NCBI RefSeq assembly: GCF_900129155.1
Contig: NZ_FQVF01000003.1
Span: 125,872 to 189,871, forward strand
From: Marinomonas polaris DSM 16579
GTDB lineage: Bacteria; Pseudomonadota; Gammaproteobacteria; Pseudomonadales; Marinomonadaceae
DNA length: 64,000 bases
Reading direction: 5' to 3'
The position numbers and the translations under genes are program-made. Under the pieces are notes generated by a model that was given only the letters and a program-made list of their open reading frames with translations, was not told the origin of the DNA and did no database searches. Shown piece by piece: positions 35,820 to 45,529 of the stretch (within the stretch, counting starts at the first letter, position 1; each line of letters starts with the position of its first letter).

Positions 35820-36653
35820 ATGACAACACATAACGATACGACTCAATATACTTCTGCAGAAATGATGACCATCACAGCAGCACGCGCCTTGACTAATAAT
35901 ATGACCTGCTTTGTGGGGATTGGTTTACCTAGCGAAGCCGCTAACGTAGCGCGTCTGACTCATGCTCCTGATGTTACCTTGATCTACGAATCCGGCACCT
36001 TGCAAACCAAACCTGAAGTGTTGCCTTTGTCCATTGGCGATGGTGAACTATGTGAGTCTGCTCTCACCACCGTATCCGTGCCAGAAATGTTCCGTTATTG
36101 GCTACAAGGTGGCCACATCGATGTTGGCTTTTTAGGGACAGCGCAGATCGACCGTTTTGCTAATTTGAATACCACGGTTATTGCAGCTAATCATCCTGAA
36201 GGCGGCAAAAACGGCGCTCACAGTTATGCAAATCCAAGAGTCCGTTTACCGGGTGGTGGCGGTGCGCCGGAAATTTCTACTAACGCCAAAGAAGTCTTTA
36301 TTACGGTTAAGCACTCAAAACGTACTTTTGTAAAAGACGTGGACTTCATCACCACTATTGGTTTTGGCCGTGATGGCAAAGGCAGAGATAATTTACCAAA
36401 TATCGGTCGTGGCCCAAGCGTGGTTATTACGGATTTATGTATTTTAAAACCTGACCCAGCGACCAAAGAGCTGATTGTCACCAGCTTGCATCCTGGCACA
36501 ACAAAAGAAGACGTAATTGAAGCGACTGGCTGGGAAATTAAATTTGCCGACTCTCTTGAGACCACCCCAGTACCAAGCGAAAAAGAACTGCACGTATTAC
36601 GCGAATTAAAAGCACGAACTGAAAAAGCACACAGTGCTCAGGAGGCAATATGA
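35820..36653 (+). CDS. pcaJ: 3-oxoadipate CoA-transferase, beta subunit
   Basis: 277 residues. The catalytic glutamate is expected in LIYESGTLQTKP near residue 57, with FVGIGLPSEAAN before it. The glycine-rich RLPGGGGAPEI and the FVKDVDFITTIGF region complete the family pattern. ATG 35820 is chosen: AAGGAG lies in the end of pcaI, and a longer in-frame start would overlap pcaI by 26 nt. Overlaps pcaF by ATGA. Confidence 0.93.
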   Translation: MTTHNDTTQYTSAEMMTITAARALTNNMTCFVGIGLPSEAANVARLTHAPDVTLIYESGTLQTKPEVLPLSIGDGELCESALTTVSVPEMFRYWLQGGHIDVGFLGTAQIDRFANLNTTVIAANHPEGGKNGAHSYANPRVRLPGGGGAPEISTNAKEVFITVKHSKRTFVKDVDFITTIGFGRDGKGRDNLPNIGRGPSVVITDLCILKPDPATKELIVTSLHPGTTKEDVIEATGWEIKFADSLETTPVPSEKELHVLRELKARTEKAHSAQEAI

Positions 36654-37861
36654 GCACTGTTTACATCTGTCACCCTAGACGCTCAGCCGTTGGCCGTTAT
36701 GCAGGCTCCCTTGCGGCCGTTCGCCCAGACGACATGTTAGCTCAAGTCATTCAAGCGGTGCTAAGTGATGCACCAGGTCTTGATCCAGCGGCCATTGACG
36801 ATGCTATTTTTGGTTGTGCCAATCAATCAGGTGAAGACAATCGTAACGTGGCGCGCATGGCTACGCTACTTTCTGGCATGCCTTATAGCGTGTCTGCCAC
36901 AACGATGAACCGTTTATGCGGATCAGGTATGGATGCTGTCGGTACCGCATTTCGAGCCATTCAAGCCGGTGAAGCTGAATTAATATTAGCTGGCGGCGTT
37001 GAATCCATGTCTCGTGCTCCATTCGTTATGGGCAAACCAAGCGCAGCGTTTGATAGACAGCAAACATTAGAAGACACCACTATGGGCTGGCGTTTTATTA
37101 ATCCAGTCTTAAAGTCATTGTATGGCACTGAATCCATGCCAGAAACGGCGGAAAACATTGCTGAGCGCTACAAAATAACGCGCCAACAACAAGATTTATT
37201 CGCTTTGCGTTCTCAACAAAAAGCCAAAGCGGCACAAGATGAAGGCCGCTTTGCTGAAGAGATAACCCCTATTACAATTAAGCCAAAACGTGGTAATCCA
37301 ATTATCGTCGATCAAGACGAGCATTTACGCCCTGATACCACTTTGGAAGATTTAGCAAAACTGAGAGCACCGTTTAGAGACAATGGCTCAGTAACGGCGG
37401 GCAATGCATCCGGTATAAACGACGGTGCCGCTGCAATGTTGATTGCCAGTAAAGCAGCGGTCGAAAGCCACAAGCTTGAACCTTTAGCGAAAATTATTGG
37501 TATGGCAACCGCTGGTGTGGAACCAACAGTGATGGGCATGGGACCCGTTCCCGCAGTGCAAAAATTGCTAAAACGTACCGGCCTTACTCTCGCCGACATG
37601 GATGTGATCGAATTAAATGAAGCCTTTGCTGTACAAGGGTTAGCCTGTATACAAGAACTGGGGCTTTCACCAGAAGATGAACGCATTAACCCAAATGGCG
37701 GCGCGATTGCCCTTGGACATCCATTAGGTATGTCAGGCGCTCGTCTATTACAATCCGCCGCTATGCAGTTAAAACGCACAGGCGGACGCTATGCTATTTG
37801 CACCATGTGTATTGGCGTCGGACAAGGCATTGCCATGCTAATCGAACGGAGCGACATTTAA
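36650..37861 (+). CDS. pcaF: 3-oxoadipyl-CoA thiolase
   Basis: 403 residues, normal for PcaF. Cleaves 3-oxoadipyl-CoA to succinyl-CoA and acetyl-CoA. Catalytic cysteine in NRLCGSGMDA near residue 90, histidine in IALGHPLGMSGARL, and second cysteine in CTMCIGVGQG. The ENIAERYKITRQQQDLFA segment is typical of the family. Coupled by 4-nt overlap to pcaJ and by 1 nt to pcaD. Confidence 0.93.
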   Translation: MSTVYICHPRRSAVGRYAGSLAAVRPDDMLAQVIQAVLSDAPGLDPAAIDDAIFGCANQSGEDNRNVARMATLLSGMPYSVSATTMNRLCGSGMDAVGTAFRAIQAGEAELILAGGVESMSRAPFVMGKPSAAFDRQQTLEDTTMGWRFINPVLKSLYGTESMPETAENIAERYKITRQQQDLFALRSQQKAKAAQDEGRFAEEITPITIKPKRGNPIIVDQDEHLRPDTTLEDLAKLRAPFRDNGSVTAGNASGINDGAAAMLIASKAAVESHKLEPLAKIIGMATAGVEPTVMGMGPVPAVQKLLKRTGLTLADMDVIELNEAFAVQGLACIQELGLSPEDERINPNGGAIALGHPLGMSGARLLQSAAMQLKRTGGRYAICTMCIGVGQGIAMLIERSDI

Positions 37862-38631
37862 TGAAGAACCTATTTTTTACACTTGAAGGCGATAGCAGCA
37901 AACCCGCTATAGTGCTTGGTCATCCTTTGGGAATGAACAGCCGAGTTTGGGATGGTATTGTTCCAGACTTATTGAAACAGTTTCGCGTCATTCGCTGGGA
38001 TCTTCCTGGACACGGACTAAGTGCTGCCCTTGATTCAAATTCTTCACCATTAACAGCGAATGCTTTGGTTGATACATTAATTGAAAAATGCGATGAACTT
38101 GGTATTAAGCAGTTTCACTATGTGGGGACATCCATTGGCGGCATGATTGGTCAACAATTAGTAACTCAATATCCTGAGCGTTTATTGAGTGCGACCTTAA
38201 CCAATACTGGGGCAAAAATTGGCAGCAAAGATGCGTGGCTAACCCGCCAACAGGACGTTATGGCTCTGGGTTTGAAGAGTATGGCGGCAACCTTAGTACT
38301 ACGTTGGTTTAGTGAGCACAGCGTGCAAACTAAGCCTGCTTTGGCAAGCTACTGGCAAGAACAGCTCGCCCACGTCGATGACTTCAGCTACGGCGCACTC
38401 TGTGCTTGGCTTGGTAATATGGATCTCACCGATACATTGGGGCCAAGTTCACTACCGATACAATTAATCTGTGGTGAAAAAGACGTCGCAACGACGCCAG
38501 AACTGATGGGAACTCTCGCTTCGTTGCTACAAGTCGACAAGCTAGAAGTTATCAATCAGATTGGTCATGTTCCATCGGTGGAATCACCAGATCAACTCAC
38601 CAGTCTACTTAAAAACTTTATCTCTCAGTGA
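37861..38631 (+). CDS. pcaD: 3-oxoadipate enol-lactonase
   Basis: 256-residue alpha/beta hydrolase that opens 3-oxoadipate enol-lactone. Oxyanion region LGHPLGMNSRVWD, nucleophile serine in YVGTSIGGMIGQ near residue 99, acid in LICGEKDVATTP and histidine in NQIGHVPSVES. Begins at ATG 37861, sharing one base with the pcaF stop (TAATG). Last gene of the pca operon. In the catechol route it links CatC to PcaIJ. Confidence 0.92.
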   Translation: MKNLFFTLEGDSSKPAIVLGHPLGMNSRVWDGIVPDLLKQFRVIRWDLPGHGLSAALDSNSSPLTANALVDTLIEKCDELGIKQFHYVGTSIGGMIGQQLVTQYPERLLSATLTNTGAKIGSKDAWLTRQQDVMALGLKSMAATLVLRWFSEHSVQTKPALASYWQEQLAHVDDFSYGALCAWLGNMDLTDTLGPSSLPIQLICGEKDVATTPELMGTLASLLQVDKLEVINQIGHVPSVESPDQLTSLLKNFISQ

Positions 38632-38670
38632 GCGGTTCTCAGTAACCTGCTCTGCGTGATCCATGCTTAG

Positions 38671-38701
38671 ACTTAAGGGCGTTAGGATAACGCTCTTAAG
38701 T
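38671..38701 (+). terminator. Hairpin after pcaD
   Basis: Arms ACTTAAGGGCGTT/AACGCTCTTAAGT with one G-T wobble. Only a short AT-rich tail follows. The rest of the 262-bp gap to the AraC-type gene shows no clear promoter. Confidence 0.6.
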
Positions 38702-38893
38702 TAATAAATGATCACTACTATAAGCTTTTACGGCTGCTGTGCACGCCAATAAAGTGTTAAAAATAGACTCAAAATGCTCATTTATAACTCGTTAAGAAAC
38801 TAAAAAAATTGACTGAAAATTAGGCGTTGCTAGCTCCACAAAGTTCACCTAATATAAACAAACTAATAATAATTACAAAAATGGTCGTCAACT

Positions 38894-39856
38894 ATGTTTA
38901 CTAATGCCCTAAGCAATGCCGTTATTTTTAATCAGGCTCATCCGCTAGAAGTATCAGATTACATAAACAGCCACATTGGGCATCATACTTTGCTGTCTGA
39001 GTCTGTTAAGGATTCAGACGAATTCTGCTCCCAACTAAAACATCGAGATTTTGCCGAATTAGGATTATCTTCAATCCATTATGGTAACGAAGTTAAAATT
39101 CACTGTGCTGATTTAAATGACATTTACCACTTTCAAGTCGTCACTCATGGTCAATGTTGCTGGCAATTTGAAGAAGAGTCTTTATTGCTAAAGCCTGGCC
39201 AAGCTTTGATGATGAACCCACACGAAAAAATGGATATTTCCTATTCTGCAGATTGTGAAAAAATCATTGTCAAAGTTCCACAAGCCTTTATTAGAGATTT
39301 GTGTCTGGAGCAAAACAGGGTTATTTCAAGCTCTGGAATTTTATTTGAAAGGAAGGTTATTGAATTAGATAAGTCTTTGGGATTTCTTAGCTTGATGGGA
39401 GCTATTTTGCACGAAGCAAATGACGCTGAACTCGATTTATTGCAAATGCAATTACCTTATCGCGACCTACTTATTCGCAAGCTATTTCAACAATTCGACA
39501 ATAATACCCCTGCCCTCTTAGACTCAGACTTGAACGATCGCAATTTCAATGCATTACTCAAACATATTGAAGAAAATATCAAAGAGGATATTGATGTAGA
39601 AGAGTTAGCAAATGTGGCCCATATCAGTATCAGAAAAGTCTACAACCTATTCGCCAAGCACTACCACATCACTCCAAAAGTTTTCATCAAGCAATCTAAG
39701 CTTAAACACTTAAGAAAAGAAATTATCATGAATAGTGACATACGTAATGTCACTGAAATTGCGCTGGATTATGGTTTTTCCCACCTTGGACGCTTTTCGT
39801 CTGATTACCGAAAAATGTTCGCAGAATTGCCTTCGGAAACACTAAAGCGTCGATAA
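38894..39856 (+). CDS. benR: AraC/XylS-family activator, probable BenR
   Basis: 320 residues, the length of BenR and XylS. N-terminal AraC-binding-like sensor domain (about 1-200), then two HTH motifs: IDVEELANVAHISIRKVYNLFAK and VTEIALDYGFSHLGRFSSDY, with the family-typical hinge. It lies between the pca and liv operons. The window contains two promoters with XylS/BenR-type direct repeats (before benA and before livJ), and this is the only AraC-type gene seen. Effector is probably benzoate. No strong ribosome site is visible. Confidence 0.78.
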   Translation: MFTNALSNAVIFNQAHPLEVSDYINSHIGHHTLLSESVKDSDEFCSQLKHRDFAELGLSSIHYGNEVKIHCADLNDIYHFQVVTHGQCCWQFEEESLLLKPGQALMMNPHEKMDISYSADCEKIIVKVPQAFIRDLCLEQNRVISSSGILFERKVIELDKSLGFLSLMGAILHEANDAELDLLQMQLPYRDLLIRKLFQQFDNNTPALLDSDLNDRNFNALLKHIEENIKEDIDVEELANVAHISIRKVYNLFAKHYHITPKVFIKQSKLKHLRKEIIMNSDIRNVTEIALDYGFSHLGRFSSDYRKMFAELPSETLKRR

Positions 39857-39910
39857 ATAAAATCCGTGGACAAGGAAGGGATTTCCTATTCCATGGTCAA
39901 AAAACAAGAC

Positions 39911-40720
39911 TTAAAAAGAAGCCGCACCACATATTTCTTCAGTCACTTTATTCGCGTACTCTTTGACCAATCTTGGGTATAAGCTATTTACTTTAGTGCA
40001 ACAGTCATTAGCCATTCCCATTAGGCTGATAACAGAAGATACATTGCCATTGATGTCATAAATACCACTACCAATTACATTGATATCCGGTAGGAAATCG
40101 CCAGAAAATGTACAAAGATTACTTTCTTTGATTGCATCTAAATGCTCATTAAAGGCTTCTTGATTCAGCGGCTTTCCCTGAAAGCGAGGTTTTGCAGGTA
40201 AATCTGAATAAAAGTCTTCTACCAGTTTTAATCGTCTAGCCAAAGGCAGATTGGCTAAAAAAATACGCCCAGAAACAGAAAAAAACGGTGAGAGTTCAGT
40301 GCCTAATCTCACATTCACTGCAATTTGCTGACTCGCATCTAACCATTTAATAACCAATGGCGCGTAACCATTCCAAATAGTCACAGATACTGTTTTATCC
40401 GTTTCCTCAGATAAACGCTCCACGGCTTCCAACGCTTGCTTGATTGGATCTATTTTTTTAATTGATGCTATGCCTAAGGTCAAACTGGCCTTTCCCAAAG
40501 CATATTGACTGCCATTTATTTGAGTGATGTATTCCATTCTTAATAGACTAACAAGATACTTATGCAAGCGGCTTGGTGAGTGAGACAGCTGATCGGATAA
40601 GCTTTTTAAAGTTGGAGGCTTAGGAGATTGAGCAATAATATTTAGAATTCTTAAACCAATTTCCAAAGAACCAATTCCTTGACGCGTACTATCTTGTTTC
40701 ATTTCCGTTGTCTCAGACAT
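39911..40720 (-). CDS. IclR-family regulator
   Basis: 269 residues. HTH LKSLSDQLSHSPSRLHKYLVSLLRM; effector domain with VSVTIWNGYAPLVIKWLDAS and FFSVSGRIFLANLP. Lies downstream of the liv operon on the same strand with a 195-bp gap, so it may have its own promoter. Target unknown; the liv or ben genes are the nearest candidates. Confidence 0.82.
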   Translation of the reverse strand: MSETTEMKQDSTRQGIGSLEIGLRILNIIAQSPKPPTLKSLSDQLSHSPSRLHKYLVSLLRMEYITQINGSQYALGKASLTLGIASIKKIDPIKQALEAVERLSEETDKTVSVTIWNGYAPLVIKWLDASQQIAVNVRLGTELSPFFSVSGRIFLANLPLARRLKLVEDFYSDLPAKPRFQGKPLNQEAFNEHLDAIKESNLCTFSGDFLPDINVIGSGIYDINGNVSSVISLMGMANDCCTKVNSLYPRLVKEYANKVTEEICGAASF

Positions 40721-40802
40721 CCGATATACACCTATAAAAACATAAAAGCAGTACTGTCATGACAAAGAAGCGTGTAAACGCCTGGCTCTAAGAGCCAGAA
40801 TT

Positions 40803-40825
40803 CCGTTAATTAGATTGCCGTTAAT
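40803..40825. repeat. Direct repeat CCGTTAAT x2 upstream of the IclR gene
   Basis: CCGTTAAT at 40803-40810 and 40818-40825, 15 bp apart, near a small hairpin (CTGGCTC/GAGCCAG, 40782-40798). Possible operator of the iclR-type gene; weak evidence. Confidence 0.3.
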
Positions 40826-40915
40826 AGAACAAACTACAGCGCGTTCCTTGTCATGCATAACTTAAACACATCAGTATAATCATATTGTCTGACTGACAGA
40901 AGACGGATAAAGCCA

Positions 40916-41626
40916 TTACACGCCTAAATAACCTTCAACTTGGGCTAAGTTAGATTGTAGTTGCTCTGCGTCAAGGTTCATTACGACTTTCCCCTTCACA
41001 AGTACCACATGACGATCACAAAGCTTTTGTAAAACTTGAATGTTCTTGTCGACAATAATGGTCGATATACCGCTTTCTTTTATCGTGCGGATCACTTCCC
41101 AAATTTCTTTGCGAATGAGTGGCGCAAGCCCTTCTGTTGCTTCATCTAAAATCAACAATTCTGGGTTGGTCACTAGAGCTCGGCCTATCGCTAACATTTG
41201 CTGCTCACCACCAGATAATTGTGTGCCTAAATTTGAAAGTCGTTCTTTTAGGCGTGGAAACGTATCAAGTACGCGATCATAGTCCCAAATTTTTTCGCCT
41301 TGGTTATTCGCGCGAGCTGCCACTTGCAAGTGCTCTTTAACCGTTAAGTTATGAAACATTCCTCGACCTTCTGGAACATAAGCAATGTCTCGTTTCATCC
41401 GCTGCCAAGTGGCTAAATTGGTAATGTTCTCACCCTTAAACGAAACCGTGCCACTTCTAGGTGTCACTAGCCCCAAAATAGACTTCAAGGTGGTGGTTTT
41501 TCCCATGCCATTTCGCCCCATCAAACTAAGGGCTTGGCCTGAATCTAACGAAAAGCTAACACCGTGTAACACATGGCTTTCACCATACAAGCTATGAAGA
41601 CTTTTTACTTCCAATAGATTACTCAT
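40916..41626 (-). CDS. livF: Branched-chain-type ABC transporter ATP-binding protein LivF
   Basis: 236 residues. Walker A GRNGMGKTTTLK, signature LSGGEQQML, Walker B LLILDEATEGLAP. Starts at ATG 41626, sharing one base with the livG stop (TGATG); the TTG one codon earlier is not needed. One of two ATPases of a Liv-type importer. Upstream promoter evidence points to benzoate or a related aromatic acid rather than amino acids. Confidence 0.9.
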   Translation of the reverse strand: MSNLLEVKSLHSLYGESHVLHGVSFSLDSGQALSLMGRNGMGKTTTLKSILGLVTPRSGTVSFKGENITNLATWQRMKRDIAYVPEGRGMFHNLTVKEHLQVAARANNQGEKIWDYDRVLDTFPRLKERLSNLGTQLSGGEQQMLAIGRALVTNPELLILDEATEGLAPLIRKEIWEVIRTIKESGISTIIVDKNIQVLQKLCDRHVVLVKGKVVMNLDAEQLQSNLAQVEGYLGV

Positions 41627-42387
41627 CAATACACCTCATCGCCTTGCCCAAGATAAGCTTCTTTTACACGCGGATCATCTCTTACTTCATCCACACTTCC
41701 TGTTACCAAATGCTGCCCGTCAACCATCACAGTCAATTGATCCGATAACTCAAAAATGGCATCCATATCGTGCTCAACTAAAACAATGCAATACTCTTTT
41801 TTTAGACGACTAAGTAAATCGATAATTAACTGTGACTCTTCATGCCCCATACCGGCCATCGGTTCATCAAGTAATAAAACCTCTGGCGAAGTTGCTAATA
41901 CCATTGCGATCTCAAGCTGCCTTTGCTCACCATAACTTATCTGCGATGCGATATGATCGCGTCGCTGTCCAAGCCCTACTTTTTCCAAAGCTTGCGTGGC
42001 AATCTCGTCGAGCATTTTCTGAGAATATCGTGAACGAAAGAAATTAAAGCTGCCGCCCATCAATCGCTGTACAGCCACGCTACAATTTTCTAGACACGTC
42101 GAATTGCTATAAATATTGGTTTTTTGAAAGCTTCGTCCAATGCCACGACGAGCAAATTCATAAGGCTTTATAGAGCTAATCGATTCACCTCGATGAAGGA
42201 TCTTGCCACTTGTCGGTTTATAATGACCACATAGCATATTCAATAGCGTGCTTTTTCCTGCGCCATTTGGGCCAACGATACCGTGCAGCTGGTTATCATG
42301 AAACGCTAAAGACAGATCATCTAAAGCCTTCAATCCACCCCAGTATTTGCATAAACCTTCTGTTTCTAGAATGACATTATTTTCCAT
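41626..42387 (-). CDS. livG: Branched-chain-type ABC transporter ATP-binding protein LivG
   Basis: 253 residues. Walker A GPNGAGKSTLLN, signature ISYGEQRQLEI, Walker B VLLLDEPMAGMG followed by HE. ATG 42387 is chosen, with GGAG 7 nt upstream; a GTG one codon earlier is possible. Overlaps livM by 11 nt. Confidence 0.9.
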   Translation of the reverse strand: MENNVILETEGLCKYWGGLKALDDLSLAFHDNQLHGIVGPNGAGKSTLLNMLCGHYKPTSGKILHRGESISSIKPYEFARRGIGRSFQKTNIYSNSTCLENCSVAVQRLMGGSFNFFRSRYSQKMLDEIATQALEKVGLGQRRDHIASQISYGEQRQLEIAMVLATSPEVLLLDEPMAGMGHEESQLIIDLLSRLKKEYCIVLVEHDMDAIFELSDQLTVMVDGQHLVTGSVDEVRDDPRVKEAYLGQGDEVY

Positions 42388-43345
42388 CACGTTTCTCCAA
42401 AAGATCCTCTAAGAAGCCAGCAATCCCCTTCTTAAATACCATCACCATCAAAATAATCAGCCCTCCCATAAAGAGCAGCCAATGTTCGGTTAAATGCTCT
42501 AATGAATAATGCAAACCTTCATATACCAACGTTCCTAAAATCGCCCCATAGATACTGCCCATTCCACCTAAAATCGACATAACAAGTGCGGTACCCGAGG
42601 TTGTCCAAGACAACATCGAAGGGTTTACAAAGCCGTACTGTAAAGTAAATAAATACCCAGCGTAGGCACCCAACGCTGACGCAACCACATAACTCACTAA
42701 ACGGTAGATAAAAATGTTGTAACCTAGCGCCACAGTGCGTCCAGGATTCTCATGAATTGCATCCACAAGACGACCAAATCGAGAACGAATTAGAACTTTA
42801 AAAAAGAGCAAAGTATTAAACAAAGAAAACAAACAGAGGTAATAAAAGTGTGTTGGATTATCCAGATCAAATAAGCTTAATCCAAATATGCTGGTCTCAG
42901 GCTTAACATAAACAAAGACGCCATCAGTACCACCAAAATCAATGGAGTCAGAAAAGTAATAAAAAGTCATTTGTGCAAACGCGAGGGTAATCATAATCAT
43001 ATAAATGCCATTGGTACGTAACACTAAAAAACCAATAACAAAGGCGACCGTGGCAGAAATCGCACAAATATAAAAAGTATATATCCAAAAATTAACCGCT
43101 TCGTACTCAGGCGCTATCATCACAAAAATATAGCCACCTAAGCCATAAAACATAGCGTGACCCAATGTAATCAATCCACACTTGCCAACAAGATAATCTA
43201 GTGACATGACAAATATTGATAAAATCATGATGGTCGTTAGCTTATTAACGTAATACTCATTTTGCTCAAGAAACATCGGCATTAACAAAGCTAAAGGGAA
43301 AAATATCCATACAAACAGCCGCTCGGCCCGTTTATTTAACAACAT
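42377..43345 (-). CDS. livM: Branched-chain-type ABC transporter permease LivM
   Basis: 322 residues, about nine hydrophobic segments. Family motif GHAMFYGLGGYIFV near residue 65 and GRLVDAIHENPGRTVALGYN (the ATPase coupling loop). ATG 43345 has GGAGG 7 nt upstream, preferred over an in-frame GTG at 43351. Follows livH by 15 nt. Confidence 0.9.
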   Translation of the reverse strand: MLLNKRAERLFVWIFFPLALLMPMFLEQNEYYVNKLTTIMILSIFVMSLDYLVGKCGLITLGHAMFYGLGGYIFVMIAPEYEAVNFWIYTFYICAISATVAFVIGFLVLRTNGIYMIMITLAFAQMTFYYFSDSIDFGGTDGVFVYVKPETSIFGLSLFDLDNPTHFYYLCLFSLFNTLLFFKVLIRSRFGRLVDAIHENPGRTVALGYNIFIYRLVSYVVASALGAYAGYLFTLQYGFVNPSMLSWTTSGTALVMSILGGMGSIYGAILGTLVYEGLHYSLEHLTEHWLLFMGGLIILMVMVFKKGIAGFLEDLLEKRDGK

Positions 43346-43360
43346 AACCACACCTCCAAA

Positions 43361-44224
43361 TTAAGAAGAAAACAAACCTTGAGGCTTTAATAAAAGAATG
43401 AAGGCCATGAAAATATAAATCATCATGCTAGAAAGTTCGGGGACTAAAACTGATGCAAACGTATCCACCAGTCCTACCATCAGTGCACCAATGAATGCGC
43501 CTTTAATCGATCCCATTCCGCCAATAACTACCACCACAAAACAGGTGATCAAGATATGCTCGCCCATACCAGGAACAATAGAGCTAATCGGTGCCGCCAC
43601 CACACCCGCAACAGCAGACAACATCACCCCAATCGCAAAGACAATGGTATAAAGTCGGCTAATATCTATTCCTAAGCATTCGACCATTTCGCGATTAGAT
43701 TCACCTGCGCGAATTAACATCCCTAAGCGTGTTTTACTGATTACGTAATACATAACACCCGCAACAACGACACAGAACACAGCGACGAAAATGCGATAAA
43801 CCGGATACTCAATAATTCCAGCAAGAGGAATAGAGGCAGACAATGCTTGCGGCACATCTACGCCTAACGGATCATTGCCCCACAACAAACCCTGCAGCGC
43901 GTTAAAGACAAAAATCATGCCTATGGTGAGTAAAACCTGATCAAGATGATTACGACGATATAACTGACGAATCAGTGTCCGTTCGACTAGAAAGCCGATT
44001 AATAAAGCAATAACGGCTGAAATCACCGCACTAAAAGCAAAGCTGCCCGTTTGCTGAACAAAATACCAAGCAAGATAGGCTCCCACCATAAACATAGAGC
44101 CATGAGCCAAATTCAAAATACCCATGACGCCAAACACTAATGTGAGACCAGAAGCGATCAAAAAGAGTAACAGCCCATACTGAAGACCATTGATCAGCTG
44201 CACGATAAAAAGTGTGCTATCCAT
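43361..44224 (-). CDS. livH: Branched-chain-type ABC transporter permease LivH
   Basis: 287 residues, about eight hydrophobic segments. Motifs GVMGILNLAHGSMFMVGAYLA and GMLIRAGESNREMVECLGID (coupling loop), then GGMGSIKGAFIGALMVG. It is separated from livJ by 90 nt that contain a terminator-like hairpin. Confidence 0.9.
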   Translation of the reverse strand: MDSTLFIVQLINGLQYGLLLFLIASGLTLVFGVMGILNLAHGSMFMVGAYLAWYFVQQTGSFAFSAVISAVIALLIGFLVERTLIRQLYRRNHLDQVLLTIGMIFVFNALQGLLWGNDPLGVDVPQALSASIPLAGIIEYPVYRIFVAVFCVVVAGVMYYVISKTRLGMLIRAGESNREMVECLGIDISRLYTIVFAIGVMLSAVAGVVAAPISSIVPGMGEHILITCFVVVVIGGMGSIKGAFIGALMVGLVDTFASVLVPELSSMMIYIFMAFILLLKPQGLFSS

Positions 44225-44246
44225 TAGAAAACCTACGACGTTAAGA

Positions 44247-44297
44247 AGAAAAAATTCGCTTCTTTAGATAACTATCAAAATGCAATCTAAAGAAGCG
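44247..44297 (-). terminator. Attenuator between livJ and livH
   Basis: Perfect 13-bp stem CGCTTCTTTAGAT/ATCTAAAGAAGCG with a 15-nt loop, followed on the minus strand by AATTTTTTC. Read-through would be limited, giving excess binding protein over permease. Confidence 0.8.
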
Positions 44298-44314
44298 CAA
44301 ACAACCAGAGAAAC

Positions 44315-45490
44315 TTACATTGAACAACCGCGGGCCGGATCTTCAAGAGCAGAGGCTGCTAGTTTCACTACTTGGTTTTCACCATTTTCAACACGACGAA
44401 GATAAATATTTTGAATTGGATTGTGGGCTTTAGAGAAAGTGAAATCACCGCGAGGGCTTTTCACCTTAGTGTTTTCTAGGGCGTGGATCAGCGCTTTCTG
44501 ATCACTGATATCACCATTAAGTGCTTTTACTGCACTGGCAATCATCAGACCTGTATCGTAACCCTGCACAGCGTATAAGTCAGACGGCTTACCGAACTTG
44601 TCGGCATAACCACGTCGGAATGTTTGATTTTCTTCATTTTTAAGAGGATCTGCATAATGAAGCGTAGTAAGTATGCCTTCAGCTGAATCACCTTGAGCCT
44701 CAAGCGTTCCCTCCGTTAAGAAACCAGCACCAAGCAACGGAATTTTTCCTTTCAACCCCATCGCATCATAGTCTTTAACAAACTTCACCGCTCCGCCACC
44801 TGCGAAAAACACAAAGACAGCATCTGGTTGAATAGACCCGATTTCAGATAAATAGGATTGGAATTCAGTTTTAGGAAAAGGGACCAGCATTTTTTTAACT
44901 ATCTCGCCCCCACCTGACGTAAAGGACTCTTCAAATGCATCAAGACTTTCTTGGCCAAAACCGTAGTTCCAACTTAAAGTAACAACTTTTTTGAAGCCTT
45001 GTTCTAAAGCGACTTTGCCCATCGGATAAGAAGGCTGCCAAGCGGAAAAAGAAGTACGGAAAATATTAGGCGCACACAATGGTCCTGTTGCTGCATTTAC
45101 CCCAGCGTTCGGAATAATCATAATCGTATCTTTATCTTTCAATACTTTGATCATCCCCATCGCAACGCCTGAATGCACCGGACCAATAATAAAATCGGCA
45201 TGAGATTTATTTAACAAGGAATTCGCTATTTCAGGAGCTCGGGAAGGTTTTGCCTCCGTATCCATTTCAATGAATTCAATTTTACGCCCCTGCAGATCCG
45301 CAGCGTGTTCTTGTAAAGCCATTTTCAGTCCATTTCTAGTAGCTTCACCTAAACCACCGTAGACACCACTAAAGGGCAACATGACGCCCACTTTAATAGG
45401 ATCCTGCTCGGCAGCAACCAGAGTGGTGCTGAGACTTACCAGTGACATTCCCAATAAAGCAGTATTCAGAATCTTATTTTTATTTTTCAT
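44315..45490 (-). CDS. livJ: Periplasmic substrate-binding protein of the Liv-type importer (probable aromatic-acid binder)
   Basis: 391 residues with a signal peptide ending near LVAA. Type I periplasmic-binding fold: IKVGVMLPFSGVYGGLGEA, DFIIGPVHSGVAMG, and LYAVQGYDTGLMIASA. GAGG lies 6 nt before the start. First gene of livJHMGF. Its minus-strand promoter bears 21-bp-spaced BenR-type repeats, so it should be induced with the benzoate genes. Ligand benzoate or a similar acid is an inference; homology alone would allow amino acids. Confidence 0.85.
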   Translation of the reverse strand: MKNKNKILNTALLGMSLVSLSTTLVAAEQDPIKVGVMLPFSGVYGGLGEATRNGLKMALQEHAADLQGRKIEFIEMDTEAKPSRAPEIANSLLNKSHADFIIGPVHSGVAMGMIKVLKDKDTIMIIPNAGVNAATGPLCAPNIFRTSFSAWQPSYPMGKVALEQGFKKVVTLSWNYGFGQESLDAFEESFTSGGGEIVKKMLVPFPKTEFQSYLSEIGSIQPDAVFVFFAGGGAVKFVKDYDAMGLKGKIPLLGAGFLTEGTLEAQGDSAEGILTTLHYADPLKNEENQTFRRGYADKFGKPSDLYAVQGYDTGLMIASAVKALNGDISDQKALIHALENTKVKSPRGDFTFSKAHNPIQNIYLRRVENGENQVVKLAASALEDPARGCSM

Positions 45491-45529
45491 TCTAGGCCTC
45501 TACATAACATTTATTAATAAACGTTATCG

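Noticed and set aside
40916-45490. Amino-acid (leucine/isoleucine/valine) importer as the final call
   Set aside because: The family name is kept for symbols, but the promoter and location favour an aromatic acid, so amino-acid uptake is not asserted.
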